This document shows, piece after piece, positions 49,201-58,513 of a DNA stretch of 64,000 bases. The notes under the pieces are model-generated. The model searched no databases. It saw nothing but the letters and a program-made list of their open reading frames with translations, and was not told the origin of the DNA. Made by a program: the position numbers and the translations under genes. Position 1 is the first letter of the stretch. Every line of letters starts with the position of its first letter. This stretch comes from Gryganskiella cystojenkinii (Eukaryota > Mortierellomycota > Mortierellomycetes > Mortierellales > Mortierellaceae), in assembly GCA_015852425.1 (NCBI GenBank), contig JAAAIG010000048.1, positions 8,052-72,051 of the forward strand. Direction: 5' to 3'.

Positions 49201-49495
49201 GGACCTGGAGCCGAGCGAGTTCTTCTCGAGTGGTCTCGGAGGTATCATTGGGCAGGGACTGTCGTCATCTTCCCATGGCTACGGCAGTGGTCTGAACGGA
49301 TCGATTCATCACTCGTCTGCAGCTAGTTCAGCCTCCGAGGTCTCGAAGAGTCGCCGGACTGGAAATGGCGTTGGCATCAGCAGTCAGAAAAGCGCGGTCG
49401 GGCCTCCTTCCTCTCTGTCTCAAGACTCTGTGTCCTCGGGCTTGCCCATGGCCTCGCTCTTTGGAAATGACTCTCCTCGTTGGGCTTTCCATTAA
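43226..49495 (+). CDS. Multi-KH-domain RNA-binding protein
   Basis: Predicted cytoplasmic RNA-binding regulator with vigilin/Bicaudal-C-like repeated KH domains. Exons: 43226-43552, 45061-46113, 46218-47613 and 47709-49495, giving 1,520 aa. KH-like units are split or degenerate near the N-terminus (YNVTVSGPYPRVMEARGAF; IVSISGTLENAETAKRM). Clearer copies sit at about 315 (FQNLIGGRKREWLQDLM), 534 (EFISGKKNGKINRIMKET, GxxG-like), 604 (YHKRIIGVGGKNIQRIMKK, the best GxxG loop) and 689 (degenerate, loop lost). The last ~600 residues are Ser/Gly/Gln-rich with several poly-Gln tracts encoded by CAG/CAA runs (48297-48390, 48676-48800), typical of condensate-forming RNA-binding proteins. No SAM domain was seen, so it is not a full Bicaudal-C. 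Intron 1 is 1,508 bp. The last acceptor was placed at 47707-47708 because the earlier CCCAG gives an immediate stop. Confidence 0.85.
43664..43685 (+). repeat. GT/TG microsatellite in an intron
   Basis: Alternating GT run next to a GA run, inside intron 1 of the KH gene. Confidence 0.8.
44384..44440 (+). repeat. Degenerate GTGTAT/GTATGT microsatellite
   Basis: TG-rich tandem array inside intron 1 of the KH gene, reading TGTGTTTGTGTATGTG and variants. Confidence 0.75.
48297..48390 (+). repeat. CAG/CAA trinucleotide tract (poly-Gln)
   Basis: Coding trinucleotide repeat in the KH protein tail, interrupted by Leu/His codons. A second tract lies at about 48676-48800. Confidence 0.8.
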
Positions 49496-50783
49496 GCGTG
49501 CGTTATAGTCAGTTCCCAAGCAACCGTAAGACCAGCTCAGGATTTCAGTGCTGGCTGGTTTGACATTTTACATCTTTTGCGTATTTTTCCCCTCCTTAGC
49601 GACTTCACACACTCTTTTTCTTTTCTTTTCTTTTTTGCATTTGTTGCTGTATTCATGTCTCTACTTCTCTACTTCCCCCACCTCCTTTGCATAAGTGTAC
49701 TCTTTTCTTGTCAATTATTTTGCTTATTTGCTCAACCTTCCCCTCTTTGAGATGATCCCTCTCTACTTTTTTCCCCTTGTTATTGGCTTTTTTCAAAATC
49801 TTTTTTTCTATTCTTCGTTTTTTATTGCATTTGTTTGCTGGCTACTCTTCTCTTCCTCCCCCCTATTCCCCCCACTGACATCTTACCTTTGCTACTTGTT
49901 TCATTTTGCCTTTTTTTTTCCTTTGCTTTTCTTCGCACTCTTTCCTCCTTACCACATCCACCTCATAATAAAAACTCAAAAAATGTATAAAAAAAAATAT
50001 GCAGAGAACAAAAGAGGAATGAAGAGCGGAAGAGCAACATAGGACGCCACAGGTCTCGAGTCTCTTTGATGATGTTGTTGTTTTGGCGCTTTTGGAGTTG
50101 GGCTTTGTTTGCATCTCGACCAATTCTTTTGTGCGACTCAGTGTTGGGCGACGATTTTGATTAGCAACGAATGGTTCAGGCACAGGTACAACGGAGTCGC
50201 GCACAATTTGCTTTTGTTGCCTTTGCTGATGTATTGTTTTGGTGTTATCTCTGTTTCCTGCTTCGAACATGTCTGCAAGGATGGCAGAAGTCATTTCGTG
50301 CAAGAAACTGAAGAAACAACAACAACAACAACAACAACCAAAAGCGAGGGAGATAAAAAGGTTTGGGGTGATGTTTCCCAAACAAGAAAACAGGAAAACT
50401 GCCAAAAACACAAAAAGCAATTTCGCTGGGTCTGGACCTTGATATTTTCTGTGGACTTGTCTACTGCTCGGGTAATCATTCCTGTTCGTTTTCTCATTCT
50501 TTTCTTTCCATCATTTCATTCCCTTCTCCCCAGAGCGACCAACTTCATTTCCTCATTTCCTTGATTTCCTCGGTACAATTGCACATTTCCCTCTTTCTCC
50601 ACTTTCCTTGTTTGTTTCACACTCCCGCAATCAAATACTTTCTGGAAACCCAGCCAGCGACTTCTTACCAGGGAACCCTTGCATTTTTTTTCGATTTTAT
50701 CAGCAGCATAAGAGCCCTTGCATACCCGTCTTGTTACTTTCTCACGGACCTCTCCTACCTCTCCGACCTCTCTCCACAAAACG
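49496..50783. other. Intergenic region, KH / MscL
   Basis: 3' flank of the KH gene with strongly T/C-rich sequence to about 49970, then mixed DNA including an AAC repeat (50317-50338), then a C/T-rich leader from about 50480 before the MscL ATG. No gene seen. Confidence 0.4.
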
Positions 50784-52314
50784 ATGAGCTCTTCCGGATA
50801 TGGTGCCATTGGCCAAAGCAAGAACAATAAGGATAAACAAGATAGCAAAGGAGGACCCTCAGCGTCTTCCCTTGACGACTCCCGTTCCCCTTCTCAAGTC
50901 ACTGGAGCGAGTACAGCGGTTGCAAGCCCACAGGATTACTTTCAGACCGGACTTGGGAGTACAGGCGTTGCTACCATATCTCCTTCTGTATCTGATGAAA
51001 AGAAGGGCCTAATTGCAGGTGCTACCGCCGGGTCCGGACACAACCAAAGTCTGAGCGGGGACATGAAGGCGGAACATGACCATGATCATAATCATCAACA
51101 TGCACCTGGAGAGAATTGCTGTTTGCCACATATGATCCAACCCATGATCTCACAAACGAGCCATGATATGGTAGAGAACGTGGTGATCAAGGTCCGGGAC
51201 TCTGCGGATGTCACTCAAAAGGTAAGAAACATAAGAGAAGAGACGTTAACTTCAATTGGCATCTTTTTAAGAGCGGAAACTAACGCCTTCTCAATCCCCG
51301 TCTGGGTGGTTTGGTGGATGATAGACTATTTTTTACTTTTGGGATGAGTGGAAACTGTTTGTGAACAGGGGAAATGTCATCGATCTCGGCATCGGTAAGA
51401 TGTTTTTTCAAACCGCGGAAGAAAAGGAAAGCCAAAGGACCCCCATCTGTCTGAAACCAAAATTAATCTTCACCCCGGTTTTTTCTGGTATTCAGGTGTC
51501 GTGATTGGTGGTGCTTTCAGCGACATTATAGACTCGTTTGTGTCGGATATCTTGACACCTCCGCTGTCTTTGTGGGCCTATGGAACCAACCTCGAGAACT
51601 CGTTCTTTGTCCTCCGACACGGTCGAACTCCTAGAAAGGTATATGCGACCTATTTGGAAGCACAGGCGGATGGAGCTGTGTAAGTTTTTTTTAGCCGTGA
51701 AAAAAAAAAAGAATCTCTTTGCTTTGTACACCTACCTGTAACAGAGTGAGTCTATTAACTGACCTTGGCTTATCGTTCTGCTGCTTGAAAACAGAACTGA
51801 GAACACAGGCCAGTTCTTTAAAGCCTGTCTCAACTTTTTGTTCATTGCGTTCTTCCTCTTTTGGATCGTAAAAGGTAACAGAGATAGAGCCTGTTTGGCT
51901 ACGCCACCAAATATCGTCAACTTTTTGAGCTCCACTATTCACCGCCATTCTTTTCCTCTTCCAAAAAAAATCTTGTCCCTTCATACAGCTGTACACAACA
52001 TCCGCAAAGAGAAGATCAAACCGCCGCCCAAGGAAAAGACTTGTAACTGGTGCAAAGAACAGATCGCGCTGGACGCTTTCCGGTGCAAATTCTGCCAGAG
52101 TTTTGTGAAGGACATTCCTGGTCTTGAAGATGCAGGCGTTGGGATGTTTGTCACGGTCAAGAAACCAAGGCATACCCCAAGTCCCTCCACAGTTACCACG
52201 CCTGCAGTGATAGATGGCAAAAGTGTGCCACCGATGGCCACCAATTCCACTATGGGTCCCGCAGATGGGAAAAAGATTGCTGCAGCTCTGGCTCAAATGG
52301 AGAGTGTGAAGTAG
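50784..52314 (+). CDS. mscL: MscL-family mechanosensitive channel with Cys4 C-terminal motif
   Basis: Homolog of the large-conductance mechanosensitive channel, a stretch-gated pore that in bacteria releases solutes on hypo-osmotic shock. Five exons, 50784-51221, 51325-51394, 51496-51679, 51795-51874 and 51989-52314, give 365 aa. The first ~146 residues are a fungal-style extension with a His-rich stretch (HDHDHNHQH). The channel core starts FWDEWKLFVNRGNVIDLGIG, continues as VVIGGAFSDIIDSFVSDILT (TM1 with the family's Gly/Ala-rich helix), then a loop, then TM2 FFKACLNFLFIAFFLFWIV. After TM2 comes KEKTCNWCKEQIALDAF followed by RCKFC, two CxxC pairs that look like a zinc ribbon. Similar Cys4 tails occur in some bacterial MscL proteins. 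Which cell membrane it sits in is unknown. Splice phases agree at all four introns, and the acceptor of exon 2 was chosen to give FWDEWK in frame. Confidence 0.9.
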
Positions 52315-52510
52315 GAATAATCCTCTTTTATATAACACATCTATCCTCATCGCCAAATGGATAAACGGCGTTATACATGAATTTTCTATGCTGGTTTTTA
52401 CTCTTTGTTTCTCAGAGAGGACTAGATATGTTTCGTTAGGGAGGGGGTTACATCCGATTTTTTTTGTTTTTTTGTTCCGCCTCTTTTTAATGATTAGGAA
52501 GGGAGAGACT

Positions 52511-53552
52511 TTACAACCTGGCCTTCTTATCGTTCTCCTTGACCAGCCCGTTGATGGCATCAATTTCATCCAACCGTCTCTGGGTTGCCTTCACGGCCTC
52601 TCGTCTCTTGACACGCGCGACGTCGAATTCCGGTTTACAACTCACACCATCCAACGCCAACAGCGACTGCAACAAGTTCTCGGACATAATCCCGTGTTGT
52701 TCGTACAATCGCTTCCTTGCAGGAGGCATTCCTTGGGCAAGGTTGAAGGCCGGTGGATTCGAGCTAAGGTAGATTTCGACATCCTGTTGGTATTTCGGCA
52801 ACAGTGAGGCCATAAAATCATCCGTCTTTTGCAACGAGGTCTGGATACGAAGGATGAGAGCATATTCTTCAGGATCACCGTGAGTCGTCAACTCTTTCAT
52901 CTCTGCTTCCTATTTTTTTTTTTTTTATTTTTTTTATTCGTTACCAGGAGCCAGGAGGAGAGGTTAGAGTCAATTGCTAATTTTGTGAACTTCAATCACT
53001 CACAGGCGCGATGTGTTGCATAATAGCAGTCGTCCTTTGCTTACCGTTGGCTTATGACCCTTGACAACCACAACCGCGCCAGGCTTGACACCGAAACACG
53101 ACAAAGGAGCGTTGTCATCCTTCAGATTCGCTCCGGTCTCCTTCAACATCAGAGTCAAGCCTCCTAGGGGCACACCCGTGAGATCTTTACAGACCTCCTT
53201 GAGATCTCTCAAAGGAACATGACCGAGAACTCGACCCTCGAAATCAATCGTATACTTGTGTTCGTTCCATCGGATAAAGAGCGCCGTCTTGGGATCGTAC
53301 CGTTGATGCTGAATACCAAAAAGGTTTTTGGGAATCGCGGGCGTTAACCGGCCCAAGAAAGAGAAGAAGGACGAAATGGTGAAAATATGACGAGAGGGTG
53401 AGCGGGTATAGGGTGTGAAATCGTTCCAGGCTTTAAATGGAGTGTTCGTGGGCGAGTAGTCGTTAATAGAAAAGCCGATCGGATATTCTCAGAGTCGTAA
53501 TGTTGGGTGGCTGACTGGAAGGGTACTACAATTGTAGGATAATACAGGTCAT
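52511..53552 (-). CDS. Ubiquitin-like plus BAG-domain co-chaperone (BAG1/Bag101-like)
   Basis: Predicted Hsp70 nucleotide-exchange cofactor. The two main coding exons are 53430-53045 and 52909-52511 on the minus strand. Exon 1 carries a ubiquitin-like domain (HKYTIDFEGRVLGHVPLRDL, LTLMLKETGANLKDD, GVKPGAVVVVKGHKP). Exon 2 carries a BAG three-helix domain (IQTSLQKTDDFMASLLPKYQ, ARKRLYEQHGIMSENLLQSL, REAVKATQRRLDEIDAIN). No ATG opens the ubiquitin-like exon. A possible 7-nt first exon (53552-53546) ending at a weak GTATTA donor, joined to an AAAG acceptor at 53431, restores an ATG and gives 263 aa in total, but this is tentative. A second donor (GTGAGT at 53003) offers another exon boundary. 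The gene is convergent with MscL (stops 196 bp apart). Confidence 0.75.
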
Positions 53553-54572
53553 TGTCAGCAAATTGGATCCATGGTCAAGAAATACTCCTGTTCAGCGGAT
53601 AAAGAGCGAGGTTCTGCAGGAATTTCGTCGATAAGCACACCAACTCAAAGCCAATAAAATTATCCCCTAATGTCCTTGGGTGCCCTTGCATCCCCTGTTG
53701 GCTATTGTCGATGGCCAGATACGTTGCTTGGTCTACTTTCCAACTTGCATCCTAGAGTCGAAGCCAATACTACGCAGGTGTCCGAATGATGTAGGTGATG
53801 CGGCAGATGATGGCTCCTCATTCGAAAAGTGCAGATTGGCGGGCTTTTGCAGCATTGTCTGTCGTTGCAGCTCTTCCCCACTCGTCCTCCTCTCTCGCCT
53901 GACTGAAATGCGGCGCCTTCTTTTGCAGTTCGTTCTCATGTTTCCATTTCCTTGTGCCTGTTGAGTGCTTTTTCCTGCGTTCATCATACCTAGCGGGCCA
54001 GTCAGTGGATGGGAGATGTGGAGGAAGAGAACAAAAAAGGAGCTGAACTGATGGAGAGATGGCATCAAAACCTTGCCCTCAGGCACCTTCTCGTGGCCGA
54101 TTCCACGTACGTTATTTTCACATTTTACTTCGTACGTGAAAAAGACGATCTTCGGCAGGATTTGGATCTTCGGTCGTCCTCTCCAAACTTTGCCAAAGTT
54201 GCACCAAACAAAACTACGTCCACAACTCAAAAAAGTACAGTTAAGCCCAGCAAGATCAAAGAGCATTGAAGAAAAAAACGAAATATTATTTCGAAAAGGA
54301 CAAAACCATACGAGAAAAATCTATGTGTAAGATAGCAAAAAAAGCAGCGGACAAAAGCTATTAATGAAGAAAGGGGCGAAGAAAGGATTGGCGGGATTGA
54401 TGGAAGTAATGCTGGTATTGAGGGGAAGATTTTTTTTATCATCGTGTTTTTGTGGGCAAATCTTTCCACATGAATGAGAAAGATATAAGAAAGTATTATC
54501 TTTTTTGATCTGCAAGGCAAAGGAAAAAAGAAGAGGAGAGCAGGGGGTTTTTTTTACAGCGTCGGAGGGGAA
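53553..54572. other. Intergenic region, BAG promoter / HSF 3' flank
   Basis: About 1 kb between two tandem minus-strand genes. Contains A/T-rich DNA near 54250-54560 suited to HSF-gene 3' end formation. No gene seen. Confidence 0.4.
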
Positions 54573-57500
54573 TTAGTCATGACGAGGCACTTTGGTATGG
54601 TGGGTAGGAGCACCCGGAGGAGGAGGTTGTGGTGGTTCATTCATGAGTGGAGAGGGTTGCTGTCGTGAGTGGGGTGGTTGCTGTTGCTGTTGCTGGTGGG
54701 GATGAGCGTGATGTTGCACGAGTTGAGGGTGTGGCTGGTGTGGCGATTGGTGATGAGGATGATGATGAGGGTGTTGTTGCTGCTGCTGGTTAGGTGGCGG
54801 TGCAGGACCCGAGTGAGGACTGAACGAAGGATGGAACCCTTCGTACCGCGCGCCACTGTTTGGAGGTCCGCCTGGACCTCCGACAGGATAACCAGGGCCA
54901 GATCCAGGAGTTACAGGACCAGAACGATCCCCAGCTGACTCTATCGCACGCCGACCGCCCCACTCTCTTCCATCTTCAGCACCATACTCGACCTTACGCT
55001 TCGCAGGGACGACCCCTGTCTGCTGAGGAGGCGAGGTCATGGTATCTAAATCGTTCATAAAAAAATTGAAAAAATTCAGCATAAGTAAAGCGTGAACACT
55101 AGCGTCAATCATACCAAAACTAGGGCGAGAACATTGCGAATGGTTTACCTCTAGGGGACATATCCGTCATCTGTTGGATCCGATCCCTCATCCAGGCAAT
55201 GGTTTGTTCTTGATGATGCTGAATCTGCTGCAGCTCCTGTGCAAACTGTCGCAACGACATGTAAGCATCCTCCACGAAATGCAGTCGACTCTCCAAGTCC
55301 TTGATCATGGTCCTAGGAACAAGGTCGTGTGCGTTCGGGCTCGTGACAGAACCGGGTACATGGCTATTACTCAAAGAAGAATCAATGGCTCCAGGAGGGC
55401 CACTAGACGGTGTAGTAGGAATTGAATCCACTGCATGAGGAGGCTGGAGTCCTCCTGCGAGTCGTTGAACAGAACCACTACCGGGGGGCGGCGGGACTGG
55501 GTGTGTTGGTCCCGAGGGAGGCGTGTGTCGGTTGCGAGACGAGAACTCGTCTGGTGATCGTCCTTGTTGTTGTGCCCATGGTTGCTCGGAGAACGGGGGC
55601 AACCCTGAGGCAGAAGGAGGACCTGGAGGGGCACGATCAGAGCCACTGGAGGATGGCATAGGATGCTGTTGCTCTGAAGGTGAGAGAGGATGCTTCTGCA
55701 ACGAACCGCGGTGCGAGTTTGCAGCAGCCGCAGCGACTTCGCCAGGAGTTCCAGCTGATTCTACAGGGGGCTTGCCCTCATATGAACCATGGGATGTACG
55801 AGGCTGAGGAGTATAGGGTTCCCGAGGGAAGTACGACTGAGGCGTCGATTGTGGAGAGGGACGAGAGTGGTGTTCTGGTTGCGAAAGCGGATGAGGGACA
55901 CGGGACAGTTCTCGGCGAGGATCCAATCCGGGCGCACTTTGACTACGGTTGTGTCCACCACTGACGGCCATACCTCCCTTAGCTCCATGAACGTAGTCTG
56001 GGTAACCGTGATGTTGTTCGGCCTCTCGAACAAGACCCGAGGGGCTATTTTCAGTTGGCGGTCTGTCAGGATGTCGAGAGGGATGTCCGACTGGACGAGC
56101 CTGTGGCAAATGCTGCGGTGGATAGCCGCCGTAAGGATGATCGGGACGGTGATGGCGCTGAGTCTGAGATGGAGGCCCTGCATAAGAGTGTTGTCGCTGA
56201 TGGGGACCTCCAGAGTGTGGGTAGGGTTGTTGCTGCGAGGGATGCCCTGATATATTGTGCTGTTGCTGTTGGTGTTGCTGGTGAGGCGACATGTGAGATG
56301 GAGGCGGGCCATAATCGTGTCTCATATCTGGAGGGCGAGAAGAAGAGGAGTGGTACCGAGGATCGTCCCGAGGATATCCGGACTCGGAATGATGCGGTGA
56401 TGATCTGTAATCTGATGAGGGTCGAGGCGCGATCCTTTGTCCATCGCCTACGAGGTTATGCTGCTGTGGGTGTAGAAGGCCAACCGAACCAGGAGGGGGA
56501 TGACTACCTTGATGACCAGGCGGTAGACCACCAGCGCCAGCGGCCCGACTAGGAGGTTCTTGTTGGATGTAGTAGCCGCCCTTGTCGCGTTCGAAGACCA
56601 CCCGCGAAAAAGTTGGTGCAAGGTTGATAGAACGAGCCGACTTGCGCTTGATGTTGCTCCTCAGGTGAGGTCTGTCTCTTTGGAAATCCGGATGATAGAA
56701 TTGCCAACGTTGAGTCTCTGGATTTCTTCGGTTCATGGTTGACTCTTCTGTAAACAAAGTAGCGAACGGAAGGGAGAGGAGAGAGATAGAGAAAGATAAA
56801 AAGAGCAGTAAGAGCGTTAATAGGGGTAAAAATATCCGGTACTGCAGCTCTTTGGCCACTCAATTGCGTGGGTGCTAATGTCTCAAAAACAAAAGAAAAA
56901 TAATTTACCTCTGTCGTAACGATAAACTATTGGAAAGAAAAGCAGGGGTGGGGGGTAACAAAAGAGAGAACGAGAGTGGGGGTGATTAGTCAAGCATTTC
57001 ATGGTACTCGCCACCTTGAAAACGAAAAGACCAGTCCACTTACTCTTATGGAAACCGTACACTGGGTAAGTTAGAACACAGTTGAAAGAAAGGCGCGATG
57101 AGTTGTTAGTAACGCTACTTCGCGAATCAGAGCATTCGTTTGATCGCTGATCAAGAACATTGTCCAATATTTTGAGATCTCTTACTGTTGAGCTGGCGGA
57201 CAAAACTCTGCCAGTTATTATGCTTGAAGAACTTCGGCAGAACTGTGGTGGAGAGTTCGACACAGTTGAAGACGTAGAACATGTCTCCTTCTTTTGCCCA
57301 CGAAATCAAATGCTGGATTGATTGATCTTCTACCATCCTAAATAGAGGGAGATTTGTCGCCATATGGAAGATCAGTTTGGTGGCAAACAAGCTATTTTTT
57401 GAAGAGATTGCAATAGCAAAACAAACGTCGCAAACCATAATAAGCTTACTTGTAAAGCTTGTCGATGAACATGCTTCGGACCTTGACCAAGCTCGGGGAT

Positions 57501-58321
57501 CCATACATCGAGACCACCAAGGGCTCGGTCCCATCATCATTCTTGGAGGAGTTTGTATCCATGGATTCTGACCCGTCCTCGTTCGCACCATCGCCGCCTC
57601 CTCCGAAACCATCCTCGTCCTGCTCTTCGTCGGACATGAGCTCGTCCCGGCCATCACCTTCGCCATCGTCATCATATCGTTGGTCACGGTGCTGTTGTTG
57701 TTGTTGGTGGCGCTGCTGCTGTTGGTCCTCGTCGCTGGGGGAACCATTGCTACCGGGTCCGTATCTAGCCTTCCTCTGGCTCTCATCCTCTTGAGCTTCC
57801 GAAGATTGAACATGTTGCTGAGACTCGTCGCCACCATAAGATCTGTAGGGCTTTTGTTGTCTCCTTGATCCGGAGTTGCTTTCCATACTGCTACTCCGAC
57901 TACTAGCTCGCTCATCGTACTGAACCGTCGATCTCAAAGGTCTTCCAGATCGACTCCGTCGTTGACCACCTTGGGAGTAATCTTGATTATCCGGCTCTAG
58001 CTCTCTACCACGATGCTCTTGCTCTTTATGTTCTTGATGCTGTTGGTACTGCTGCTGATGATGGTTGTGTCGACCATGTTTTCCCTCAGGCTGTTGTAGT
58101 TGCTGTTGTTCACCTCCATCTGAATCAGCGTCATCGTTTCCGCCACTGGAGCGGTCACGCTCAGATGTCAACACGACCATAGAGTCTGTGAAAGGGTCTG
58201 AGGTACTCCTTTTTGTGATTGTAATTGTTGTTTTTGATTTTGTTGTTGTTGGTGTCTGTGCTTCAAAGTTTGTTGCGTGAATGCGTTCGATGTCGTCCTT
58301 GCCGACAGGAGAACGTTCCAT
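54573..58321 (-). CDS. HSF-family transcription factor
   Basis: Heat-shock-factor-type DNA-binding protein. Exons on the minus strand: 58321-57450, 57337-57186, 57061-57044, 56747-55149 and 55045-54573, giving 1,037 aa. The first ~270 residues are disordered (Gln, Asp/Glu, Ser/Arg). The HSF domain spans about 277-385 and crosses three introns: SMFIDKLYKMVEDQSIQHL, LPKFFKHNNWQSFVRQLN, then MYGFHK (the Met codon straddles the intron and YGFHK comes from an 18-nt exon), then WQFYHPDFQRDRPHLRSNIK. A helical segment RLHFVEDAYMSLRQFAQELQ at about 775-820 may be the oligomerisation coiled coil. The tail is rich in Pro, His and Gln. The Trp in HNNW is more like Sfl1/Mga1-type than classical Hsf1, so I leave the subgroup open. 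A probable leader intron (58513-58343) precedes the ATG. Confidence 0.9.
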
Positions 58322-58342
58322 AAGAAGCCGGGTACGAAGTGC

Positions 58343-58513
58343 CTGATATAAAGTGATTACAGAGAAAGAGAGCAAGAGAGAGAGCAAAGGTATTGTTTAG
58401 TGTTTTACGATAATCCATCATTGTTCACGATGGGGGTTGACTAAAGAGACACTAAGCAGCAGAAGTAAATCAGAAAACGAAAAGGCCATTTTTTTTTTCA
58501 AGAATAAGCTTAC
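58343..58513 (-). other. Probable 5' leader intron of the HSF gene
   Basis: GTAAGC donor at 58513 and TATCAG acceptor ending at 58343, 171 bp, upstream of the HSF ATG in transcript order. The joined leader is open in frame for a few codons but has no upstream ATG after the last stop. Confidence 0.5.

Noticed and set aside
53590..53640. TTC...GAA...TTC-like sequence upstream of the BAG gene as a heat-shock element
   Set aside because: The spacing between the TTC and GAA units does not fit the canonical nTTCnnGAAn array.
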